This document shows positions 20,225 through 27,874 of a stretch of 64,000 bases of DNA, piece by piece. How positions within the stretch are numbered: the first letter of the stretch is position 1; each line of letters starts with the position of its first letter. Made by a program: the position numbers and the translations under genes. The notes under the pieces are model-generated. The model made no database searches. It was given only the letters and a program-made list of their open reading frames with translations, and was not told the DNA's origin. The DNA lies in NCBI GenBank assembly GCA_947625285.1, contig CANQNS010000001.1:186001-250000 (forward strand), written 5' to 3'. The stretch comes from an uncultured Oscillospiraceae bacterium (GTDB lineage: Bacteria; Bacillota; Clostridia; Oscillospirales; Oscillospiraceae).

Positions 20225-21481
20225 CTATTTGGTGAAGGTCCGGTCCGGGTGGCTGTCGCCGTGGGAGTCGGCGCCGCCGGTGGTGTGGACTGCCGTCACG
20301 TTCTCCGGCTCCACCAACCGGTTGAACGCCTCCATGGTCCGCCACATGCCCTTGCACAGCTCCGGGTCCGGCTCCCCATAGGTGATGGTGTCGACCTTGC
20401 CGTCGCCGTCGGTGTCCTCTTCGATCTCTTCGCCGTACACGCCGAAAGAACCGGGATTGCACAGAGCCCCGAACTGGGTGTTGTCCACGTCGTCGCCCCG
20501 GACCACATATTCGGTCCCGTCGGCATAGTCCAGGCGCAGGCCATGCAGAGCGTCATACCAGTCGTCCAGCACCACGCCCAAGGGGGATACGGAGGCGGTG
20601 TGGCCGTCCTCAGCGGTGAAGGTCACGGCGGGGACCAGGTCCTCCACGGTGAAAGTCAGGTGCTCTTCCGTCTCCTCGATGGAGGGCTCGGTGCCCTCCG
20701 GCTGGCCGTCGTCGCCGATGATCTCAAGGGGCTCGTCGTAGTTGTAGGTAAACTTTTTCAGGGTCAGGCGAAGCTCGTCTCCCGGCTCCACGTCCCAGTG
20801 GTCCCAGAAGTAGGAGGTCAGGTGGAGTTCCGTATCGGTGGAGGCCGCGCTGTCCAGGTAGGTGTGGGGGAACAGGTACCGCTCCTCGCCGTCGTCGTTG
20901 TACACGGTCATCATGGGCACGCCGTTGTCGCCGTAATATCCCTCCTCCTCGTCCATCTCCATGATGGGCGGGAACACCTCGCCGCTGGCGCCCGACATAT
21001 CCGGGAAGCCATCGGGGTCGGACACGGTGTAAGTCAGCGCGCCGATGCCGTTTTCATCGATCACCATGCTCTCGGCGGTGAAGGTGACCCCGTCCAGGGT
21101 GAAGGACTTGTTCACGTCCTTGACCTGCGCGCCGATCAGGTCCTCGGCGGTCTCCGGGTCCACGCTCACCCGCTCATAGGCGGGGACGGTGACCATGCCG
21201 CTGTCGGGCTTGGTGTCGTCGGCCACGGTCTCGTAGGCGTCCCGGCTCTGAACGCCGGAGTCGCCGAACACCTGCTCGAAAAAGCCGGTGTGCTCGCTGA
21301 TGGCGTAGGCGGTGACGGACAGGGCCAGCACGCAGGCCGCCGCGATCAGCGCGGTCATGGCCCGGCGGCCGGGTCGTTTGTGGTTTGCAGTATGGTTTGC
21401 CATGTTCAATACCTCCGTTACGGTGTCGCCGGAGGCGTGCAGGTGGGAAAAGGTCTCCCGGTAAAGGTCGCGGTCTGTCAT
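20225..21481 (-). CDS. DUF4179-type membrane protein (putative anti-sigma/ECF partner)
   Basis: single TM after ~40 aa, HKRPGRRAMTALIAAACVLALSVTAYA; adjacent to ECF sigma factor. Confidence 0.7.
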   Translation of the reverse strand: MTDRDLYRETFSHLHASGDTVTEVLNMANHTANHKRPGRRAMTALIAAACVLALSVTAYAISEHTGFFEQVFGDSGVQSRDAYETVADDTKPDSGMVTVPAYERVSVDPETAEDLIGAQVKDVNKSFTLDGVTFTAESMVIDENGIGALTYTVSDPDGFPDMSGASGEVFPPIMEMDEEEGYYGDNGVPMMTVYNDDGEERYLFPHTYLDSAASTDTELHLTSYFWDHWDVEPGDELRLTLKKFTYNYDEPLEIIGDDGQPEGTEPSIEETEEHLTFTVEDLVPAVTFTAEDGHTASVSPLGVVLDDWYDALHGLRLDYADGTEYVVRGDDVDNTQFGALCNPGSFGVYGEEIEEDTDGDGKVDTITYGEPDPELCKGMWRTMEAFNRLVEPENVTAVHTTGGADSHGDSHPDRTFTK

Positions 21482-21482
21482 G

Positions 21483-21953
21483 TCATTGCGCCTCCGTCAG
21501 AAATGTTTTCAGCTGCGCCCGGGCCCGGGCCATCCGGGTGCGGATGGTAGCGGGGGGCGTGTCCAGAAGCTCTGCGATCTCGTCAGAGGAATAGCCCTCG
21601 AAGTAATATAGATGTATGACTACCCGGTACTTGGCCGGCAGGGCCATCACCGCCCGGAACAGGTCCTCATGCTCGTGGGAGGGAAGCTCCAGTTTCTCCA
21701 TATAGGGCTCCAGGGGCTCCACCCGCCGCCAGGGGGCGCGGAAAAGGCTCTTGCACTCGTTGGCCGTCACCCGGATCAGCCAGTAGCGCACGTGGTCCTC
21801 CGACCGAAACGGCTTTTCCGCCTGATAGAGCTTCAAAAGCACGTTCTGGGTCACGTCCTCCGCGTCAGAGCTGTTTTTCAGATAGCTGTACGCCAGGCGG
21901 AATACCGTGTCCATGTACCGGCGCGCCAGGCGGGTGAAGCGTTCCTCTGTCAT
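21483..21953 (-). CDS. ECF RNA polymerase sigma factor
   Basis: FRLAYSYLKNSSDAEDVTQNVLLKLYQ...ALPAKYRVVIHLYYFEGYSSDEIAELLDTPPATIRTRMARARAQLK. Confidence 0.95.
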   Translation of the reverse strand: MTEERFTRLARRYMDTVFRLAYSYLKNSSDAEDVTQNVLLKLYQAEKPFRSEDHVRYWLIRVTANECKSLFRAPWRRVEPLEPYMEKLELPSHEHEDLFRAVMALPAKYRVVIHLYYFEGYSSDEIAELLDTPPATIRTRMARARAQLKTFLTEAQ

Positions 21954-22071
21954 CGTCGTGTGCTCTCCTTGAAAGGCCTTTCGTTATTATAACGAATCTT
22001 TCGTGCAAAATGTTTCATCCCGCGAGAGAAATTTCGGCAAATGTCATGATGTGTTAGCCGGGGACCGGGGA

Positions 22072-22100
22072 TTGTAATTTTCTGGAAGTTGGGATATAAT
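22072..22100 (+). promoter_or_regulatory. sigma-A-type promoter TTGTAA-17-TATAAT
   Basis: TTGTAA 22072-22077, TATAAT 22095-22100. Confidence 0.6.
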
Positions 22101-22167
22101 ATACGCACGTAACGGACTGTGCAAGTGTGACATATTGTATCGGACCAGTCAAAGCGAGGAAACGGCC

Positions 22168-22275
22168 ATGAAGCTCGGCAAATTCGTCATCGCGCCGATG
22201 GGCGCGGCTTTTCAGCCCGGGGACGAGTATGTCCGCCACCATGTTCGGACCGGCGGCGGCGCCGTGGGCGGGTGA
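22168..22275 (+). CDS. possible 35-aa small ORF MKLGKFVIAPMGAAFQPGDEYVRHHVRTGGGAVGG
   Basis: ATG preceded by GCGAGGAAACG, downstream of the promoter above. Confidence 0.35.
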   Translation: MKLGKFVIAPMGAAFQPGDEYVRHHVRTGGGAVGG

Positions 22276-22284
22276 GGCAGTATA

Positions 22285-22320
22285 TGCGTCCCGTTCCTCC
22301 TGTGGGGGGAACGGGACGCA
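22285..22320. repeat. 13-bp perfect hairpin in the leader of the PPTase gene
   Basis: TGCGTCCCGTTCC / GGAACGGGACGCA, no T tract. Confidence 0.8.
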
Positions 22321-22363
22321 TCGCAGTCATAATAGAGCTATTTCAAATGGAGCGGTGATCGAA

Positions 22364-23029
22364 ATGACGGAGGTATACATTCTCAAAAACGACGCGGCGG
22401 CCTTGCCTGAGGAGGAGGCGTCCCGGCTGCTGCCCCGGTGGCGGAGGCGGCGGCTGGAGCGGCTGCGCTACGCCCCGGCCCGGGAGGCCAGCCTGGGGGC
22501 GGGCCTGCTGTGGCGGTACGTGATGGAGCGGCACGGCATCCGGCCGGAGGAGCCCGTTCGGTTCCTGCAGGCCGGCAAGCCGGTGTTCGCCCAGCGGGAC
22601 GATCTGCATTTCAGCCTTTCTCACTCCGGCCCCTACGCCATGTGCGCCATCAGCGACCGGGGCGTGGGCGTGGACGTCCAGCAGATCAAACCCGTCCATA
22701 TGTCCATCGCCCGCCGGTTCCACTTCAAGGAGCGGGACTGGCTGGCCGAGCAGCCCCATGAGGGGCAGAACCACGCCTTTTTCCGCATCTGGACCCGCAA
22801 GGAGGCCTGGGTGAAGGCCGTGAGCCACGACCAGCTCCTGGGTCTGGACGAGGAGGACGTGATCCACGGGGCCCCGGACTGGCAGTTCGGGGAATACCAG
22901 CTGGAGGACCAGTATGTGGCGGCGGTCTGCGCCCGAAAGGGAGAGACGCTGCCGGAGCCGGTGATCGTCCAGCCGGACGATCTGCTCCAGGCCCTGAGCG
23001 AAGCGGGGCCGGCGGAGCCGGAGGAATGA
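22364..23029 (+). CDS. 4'-phosphopantetheinyl transferase (Sfp type)
   Basis: LHFSLSHSGPYAMCAISDRGVGVDVQQI...FFRIWTRKEAWVKAV. Confidence 0.93.
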   Translation: MTEVYILKNDAAALPEEEASRLLPRWRRRRLERLRYAPAREASLGAGLLWRYVMERHGIRPEEPVRFLQAGKPVFAQRDDLHFSLSHSGPYAMCAISDRGVGVDVQQIKPVHMSIARRFHFKERDWLAEQPHEGQNHAFFRIWTRKEAWVKAVSHDQLLGLDEEDVIHGAPDWQFGEYQLEDQYVAAVCARKGETLPEPVIVQPDDLLQALSEAGPAEPEE

Positions 23030-23050
23030 TGTGAGCCGGCCTATATGGGA

Positions 23051-23085
23051 TAAGGAGCGCGGCCCCAGCGGGCCGCGCTCCTTAT
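23051..23085. terminator. bidirectional terminator between convergent genes
   Basis: TAAGGAGCGCGGCCCC AGC GGGCCGCGCTCCTTA. Confidence 0.8.
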
Positions 23086-23679
23086 TCATGTCTCGATGAA
23101 GGTCCCGTCCTGCCAGAGAAAGACCCGTTCCGCCAACGCCTCCGCCGCGTGGGGGTCGTGGGTGGTAACCAGCAGGGTCCGGCCGGCGGCGTGGGTCCGC
23201 AGCAGCGCGAGGACGTGGTCCCGCCGGGCCTCGTCCAGCTCCTTCAGGGGCTCGTCCAGCAGCAGCAGGTCCCCCTCATAGGCCAGGGCCCGGGCCAGGT
23301 TGGCCCGCTGGGCCATGCCGCCGGAGAGCTGATAGGGCAGCTTGTCCGCCGCCTCCTTCAGTCCCACCGCATCCAGGGCCCGCAGGGCCTTTGGCATGGT
23401 GTCCGGCCCGTCGGAGAGGACGGCGTTCACGTTTTGGGCCACGGTGAGCCGGGGCAGCAGCCGGGGCTCCTGAAAGGCGTAGGCCAGCCGTTTGGCGTTG
23501 GAGCTCACGAGCCCGGAGGAGGGCTTTTTCAGTCCCGCCGCCAGCTGTAAAAGGGAGGTCTTGCCGCAGCCGGAGGGGCCCATCAGAGCCACCCGGTCCC
23601 CCGGGCGGATGTGCAGCGTCACATCCCGCAGCACGGTCCGGCCGTCGTAGGCCAGCGAGACATTCTCAAAGCGGATCAT
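23086..23679 (-). CDS. ABC transporter ATP-binding protein (NitT/TauT/thiamine-precursor type)
   Basis: GPSGCGKTSLLQLAAG Walker A, YQLSGGMAQRANLARALAYEGDLLLLDEP. Confidence 0.92.
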   Translation of the reverse strand: MIRFENVSLAYDGRTVLRDVTLHIRPGDRVALMGPSGCGKTSLLQLAAGLKKPSSGLVSSNAKRLAYAFQEPRLLPRLTVAQNVNAVLSDGPDTMPKALRALDAVGLKEAADKLPYQLSGGMAQRANLARALAYEGDLLLLDEPLKELDEARRDHVLALLRTHAAGRTLLVTTHDPHAAEALAERVFLWQDGTFIET

Positions 23680-24443
23680 GGCTCCCGGTCCTCCCGCGCA
23701 TAGCGCAGCCGCGCCCGGCTGATGGCGGCGGTCAGCAGCTTTTCGATAGCCAGCGAGCACAGCACCACCACCACCGTCCAGGCGAACAGGTCCGCGGTCT
23801 CCAGATAGAGCTTGGATTCAAAAAGCCGCCGGCCGATGGACTTCTGGGGCACGGTCAGCACCTCCGCCGCCACCCCGGACTTCCAGGCCACCCCGAAGCT
23901 GGTCCGGCAGGCGGCCAGGAAATAGGGGGCTGTCTCCGGCGCGTACACCCGCCGGAGGGTCTGCCAGGGGGAGAAGCGGTAGACCCGGGCCAGCTCCAGC
24001 AGGGACCGGTCCGTCTGCTGGATGCCCGCCGCCACGTTCTGCCACACGATGGGCAGCACCATCAAAAACACGATCACCCCGGGCAGCACGTCCCGTCCCA
24101 CCCAGATCAGGGCCAGCAATATGAAGCTGGCTACCGGCACGGACTTGACGGCGGTCAGCAGGGGGGACAGCACCGCCTGCAAAAACCGGGACCGGCAGGT
24201 GGCCGCCGCCAACAGGACTCCCGCCAGCACCGCCGCCAGCGTCCCGCACAGGATGCGGATCAGGCTGGCCGCCGTGACGCGCCAGAAGTCCCCGGCGCCC
24301 ATCAGACGCAGGAGCCGCCGCAGCACCAGCCAGGGGCCGGGCAGCAGCAGCTCCCGGTCCACCAGCCGCGCCAAAAACGCCCACACGCCCAGCCAGAAGG
24401 CCAGGATGAGCATCCCTCTCAAAACGGTCTTCCAGCGGCGCAT
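23676..24443 (-). CDS. ABC transporter permease (NitT/TauT type)
   Basis: binding-protein-dependent permease EAA-like loop; overlaps ATPase gene. Confidence 0.9.
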   Translation of the reverse strand: MRRWKTVLRGMLILAFWLGVWAFLARLVDRELLLPGPWLVLRRLLRLMGAGDFWRVTAASLIRILCGTLAAVLAGVLLAAATCRSRFLQAVLSPLLTAVKSVPVASFILLALIWVGRDVLPGVIVFLMVLPIVWQNVAAGIQQTDRSLLELARVYRFSPWQTLRRVYAPETAPYFLAACRTSFGVAWKSGVAAEVLTVPQKSIGRRLFESKLYLETADLFAWTVVVVLCSLAIEKLLTAAISRARLRYAREDREP

Positions 24444-24447
24444 GATC

Positions 24448-25422
24448 TTATTTCCCTATATAGTAGAAGTCGTCCTCCGGCAGAGCCCCGCCCACGGATC
24501 CGGGGGCCACGTCCAGAAGGATCTGCAAAAACTGCTCCATGTCCCGGCGCATATCCTCCCCGGTGATGAAGCACACGTTGCAGCGGGGGATGGCCTTTTC
24601 CGCCACCGCCGCGTTGGAGAAAACGCCGGTCTGCTCGATGAGCCTGCCGGCCTCCGCCGGCTCCCGGGTCAGATAGTCGATGGAGGGGCCGTACTCGGCC
24701 AGAAAGGCGTCCACGGCGTCGGGACACCGCTGGACGAAATCCGTCCGGGCCACCACGCAGCCCTGGACCGGCGGGCTGTCGGGAAAGACCTCCGCCCACT
24801 GCTCCGTCAGGTCCAGCATCACGGCCAGATCCTCGTTGGCGGCGCAGGCGATGGTAACCATGGGCTCCGGCAGCACGGCCAGATCCACCTCTCCGGCGGC
24901 CAGGGCCGTACGCAGGTCGGCGGGCTGGGCGTAGGAGTCGTCCAGCGTCACGTCCACCCCCGCCGCTTCGCACAGGGCCTTCATCTGGTACAGGGGGTTC
25001 TGGGCCGGCACATACACGGTCAAGCCCGCCAGGTCCGCCAGGCTCTCCACGGAGACGGTCCGGGCGTTCGCCACCACATACAGCACCCCCAGGGTGTTCA
25101 AAGCCAGCAGGCGCACGCCCCCCTGGGACTTGTTGTACAGGGTGGAGGCGGCGTTGGTGGGCAGGGCGGCGATGTCACAGTCCCCGTTCACCAGCGCAGC
25201 GGTGACGACGGCGGCGTCCGACTCCACGGAAAAGGCGTAGTCCACGGCGGTGCCGCCCGCCTCCGCGTCCGCCATGAGCTTTGCCATACCGAAGCCGGTG
25301 GTGCCGTTCAGGACCATCACGTTCACAGGCCCGTCCGTCTCGATCCTGCCGGCGGCGGAGCCGCAGACGCCCAGACCCAGACATACCGTCAGGGCCAGCA
25401 GCGCCGCGATGATTCGCTTCAT
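24448..25422 (-). CDS. ABC transporter substrate-binding protein (NMT1/THI5-like)
   Basis: signal peptide, PVNVMVLNGTTGFGMAKLMADAE...LAGLTVYVPAQNPLYQMK. Confidence 0.88.
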   Translation of the reverse strand: MKRIIAALLALTVCLGLGVCGSAAGRIETDGPVNVMVLNGTTGFGMAKLMADAEAGGTAVDYAFSVESDAAVVTAALVNGDCDIAALPTNAASTLYNKSQGGVRLLALNTLGVLYVVANARTVSVESLADLAGLTVYVPAQNPLYQMKALCEAAGVDVTLDDSYAQPADLRTALAAGEVDLAVLPEPMVTIACAANEDLAVMLDLTEQWAEVFPDSPPVQGCVVARTDFVQRCPDAVDAFLAEYGPSIDYLTREPAEAGRLIEQTGVFSNAAVAEKAIPRCNVCFITGEDMRRDMEQFLQILLDVAPGSVGGALPEDDFYYIGK

Positions 25423-25450
25423 ATTGGGTTCAACTCCGTTTTCTGCGGTC

Positions 25451-25711
25451 TTACGACCGGGTTATCACATGAGAGTAAGCCGTTTTCGCGTTCACGCCCG
25501 GCAGCGTGCCGATCTCCCCGGCCATGGTGTTGATCACGTCCTGGGGCGCGTCCATGGCGATGGAGATGACGTTGATATCCCGCTCCCGGTACGGTATCCC
25601 CATCCGCCCAAGGATGTAGCCGGAATAGCGGTGCAAAATAGCGTTGAGCTGCTCGGTGCTGTCCAGATCCTCCACGATGATGCCGATCACGGCCACCCGC
25701 GTTACCATCAT
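25451..25711 (-). CDS. TM1266-family putative regulator (iron-only hydrogenase system)
   Basis: MMVTRVAVIGIIVEDLDSTEQLNAILHRYSGYILGRMGIPYRERDINVISIAMDAPQDVINTMAGEIGTLPGV. Confidence 0.85.
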   Translation of the reverse strand: MMVTRVAVIGIIVEDLDSTEQLNAILHRYSGYILGRMGIPYRERDINVISIAMDAPQDVINTMAGEIGTLPGVNAKTAYSHVITRS

Positions 25712-25738
25712 GATCGCTCATATCCTCCCTCTCGATAA

Positions 25739-25803
25739 TAAAAAGCCGCGCCGAAAGACGCGGCCAGGGCATGCGGAGCCTCGCTTCGCTGCCCGTGTCT
25801 TTC
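25739..25803 (-). promoter_or_regulatory. structured leader with intrinsic terminator and a competing upstream stem (candidate attenuator/riboswitch)
   Basis: terminator GCCGCG-TCTTTCGG-CGCGGC-TTTTT (25745-25764) overlaps GTCTTTC (25753-25759), which pairs with GAAAGAC (25797-25803); promoter TTGCAA-17-TATAAT just upstream on the minus strand. Confidence 0.55.
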
Positions 25804-25897
25804 GCTGTAACTCCCCGTTTTGGCGTCAGCCACATCCATATTATAAAACCGCCCCGCGCCGCTTGCAAGATTTTTCTCCCGGCCCGGGAAAAAGTTC

Positions 25898-25941
25898 TTG
25901 ACAAGCTGCATTATTTGCATTATAGTAAGTAATGCAAATAA
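25898..25941 (+). promoter_or_regulatory. TTGACA-17-TATAGT promoter overlapped by a 12-bp perfect inverted repeat (operator)
   Basis: TTATTTGCATTA (25911-25922) TAGTAAG TAATGCAAATAA (25930-25941). Confidence 0.85.
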
Positions 25942-25960
25942 GACAAAGGAGGCGCTGCCT

Positions 25961-26332
25961 GTGCTGTTGAAGCTGGATTTCGGGTCGGACCGGCCCATCT
26001 ATATGCAGATACGGGACCAGATCGTGCTGGCGGTGGCCCGGGGGGAGCTGGCGGCGGGGGATAAGCTGCCCACCATCCGGGCGTTGGCGGAGGAGTGCGG
26101 CGTCAACATGATGACCGTCAGCAAGGCCTACCAGCTTTTGAAGCAGGAGGGGACCATCACCACGGACCGGCGCAGCGGCGCGGCGGTGGCCGCCCGGAGC
26201 GGGGCGGTCGGACCCACGCGGGAAACGGTGGAGGGCCTGCGGCTGCGTCTGGGGGAGCTCCGTCTGGCGGGGCTCGATGTGGAGCAGGCCGTGGAACTGT
26301 GCCGGAGGCTTTATGAGGAGGGAACGGAATGA
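25961..26332 (+). CDS. GntR-family (YtrA-like) transcriptional regulator
   Basis: GTG start after AAAGGAGG; PIYMQIRDQIVLAVARGELAAGDKLPTIRALAEECGVNMMTVSKAYQLLKQEG. Confidence 0.93.
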   Translation: MLLKLDFGSDRPIYMQIRDQIVLAVARGELAAGDKLPTIRALAEECGVNMMTVSKAYQLLKQEGTITTDRRSGAAVAARSGAVGPTRETVEGLRLRLGELRLAGLDVEQAVELCRRLYEEGTE

Positions 26333-27675
26333 ACGCGCTGATCACATGGGGCCTGACGATTTGGCTGCCCGTTTTGATGTGTGGGTTGAATATCAACGAG
26401 GCGAAATTCAAAAAGAATCTGGCCGTAGGGGTGACCTTTCCCCGCCAGGCCCGGGAGGACCCGGCGGTGCTGGGGCTTTTGAAGGGCTTCAAGCGGGAGC
26501 AGATCGTCCTGTGTCTGGCGTTGATGGCGGCGGGGATAGCCTGCGCCGCGCTGACCTGGCGGTCGTTCGGCTTTGCGCCGTTTTTCCTGTGGATCGACCT
26601 GATGATCCTGGCCCAGTTCGTCAGCTATGCCCGCTGGAACGGGAAGCTGAAGAAGCTGAAAAAGGAGCGGGGCTGGACGGTGCCCAACCTCCGTGCCGCC
26701 AGCGTCACCATGGCGGCCGCGCCGGCCAGGCGGGTGAACGGGGTCTGGTTCGCGGCGGCGGCGGTGATCGCGGCGGTCCCGGCCGCGCTGGACCGGGGGC
26801 TGTGGATGATGTATTTTCTGGATGGAGCCATAGCCCTGGGCTGCTGGGCGGGGGCGAAGTACCTCTATCGGAACCGGGCGGAGACGGTGGACGAAAACGA
26901 CGCGGTGACGGCGGCCCTCACCCGTGTCCGCCGCCGGGCCTGGGACCGGGTGTGGCTGCTGTGCGCCTGGACGATGGCGGCCGTCAGCATCGGCATATGG
27001 CTGAGCACGGTGCTTTCTCCCGCCGCCGGCGGCGGGGCGATCCTGTTCACCGTGGTCCTGGCCCTGGGGGTGTGCGCCGTGGCTGTCGCGCTGGAATTTC
27101 GGGTCCGGCGGGTGCAGGAAAAGCTCACCGCCGGCAGCGGCGAGGGCTTTTATGTGGACGAGGACGACAAGTGGCTGTGGGGACAAATCTACTATGACCC
27201 CAACGACAGCCGCACCATCATCAACGCCCGCACCGGGGTCAACTCCACCGTGAATCTGGCCCGGCCCGGGGGCAAGGCGTTCATGGTCTTCGCCCTGATA
27301 CTGCTGCTGGGACTGCCCGTCATGGGCCTTTGCTTTGACGCCATGTTCGGCGCGCCCCAGCCCCTGCGGATCGAGGACGGGACCCTGCTGGCGGAGAGCT
27401 GGGGCAGGGACTACGCCCTGCCTCTTGAGGATATCGGGTCGGCGGAGCTCATCGACGCGCTGCCGAAGGGCATGGTGCGGGTCATGGGCACCGGCGCGGA
27501 CCAGCTTCTGAAAGGCAGATTCCGCACGACTTGGGGCGACGCGACGCTGTGCCTGGACCCCCGGAGCGGGCCCTGGCTGAAGGTGGAGATGGCGGACGGG
27601 ACGCTGTACATCCTGGGCGGGGGAGAGGCGTCTCAAACCCAGAGCGTATACGCCGCCCTGCGGGGGCCGGGATGA
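26329..27675 (+). CDS. multi-TM membrane protein (DUF1648/DUF5808-like), regulated with GntR
   Basis: KKNLAVGVTFPRQAREDPAVLGLLKGFKREQ; ATGA overlap with the gntR gene. Confidence 0.7.
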   Translation: MNALITWGLTIWLPVLMCGLNINEAKFKKNLAVGVTFPRQAREDPAVLGLLKGFKREQIVLCLALMAAGIACAALTWRSFGFAPFFLWIDLMILAQFVSYARWNGKLKKLKKERGWTVPNLRAASVTMAAAPARRVNGVWFAAAAVIAAVPAALDRGLWMMYFLDGAIALGCWAGAKYLYRNRAETVDENDAVTAALTRVRRRAWDRVWLLCAWTMAAVSIGIWLSTVLSPAAGGGAILFTVVLALGVCAVAVALEFRVRRVQEKLTAGSGEGFYVDEDDKWLWGQIYYDPNDSRTIINARTGVNSTVNLARPGGKAFMVFALILLLGLPVMGLCFDAMFGAPQPLRIEDGTLLAESWGRDYALPLEDIGSAELIDALPKGMVRVMGTGADQLLKGRFRTTWGDATLCLDPRSGPWLKVEMADGTLYILGGGEASQTQSVYAALRGPG

Positions 27676-27696
27676 GCCGAAACGGTACGAAACAGC

Positions 27697-27728
27697 AAAA
27701 ACGGGGGCGGGGATCCGCCCCCGTTTTT
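27697..27728 (+). terminator. intrinsic terminator
   Basis: AAAAACGGGGGCGG GGAT CCGCCCCCGTTTTT. Confidence 0.85.
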
Positions 27729-27874
27729 CGTCCCGCTGATTTTGGCGTTATCCGCGGGCGATGGTGCTTTTCAATCGCGGAAATATCTGCTATAATGGAC
27801 AAGGTCTACCAGTGTCGGGCCGCGGTAAATACGGCCGCCGCGCCCGGACATACTACAAAACAGAGGTGAAAGCA

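Noticed and set aside
20225-21481. Dockerin/EF-hand-like DTDGDGKVDT in the DUF4179 protein
   Set aside because: Single short match in an acidic protein; not enough to claim a dockerin.
22285-22320. Intrinsic terminator before the PPTase gene
   Set aside because: Stem is strong but no T tract follows on either strand; kept only as a leader hairpin.
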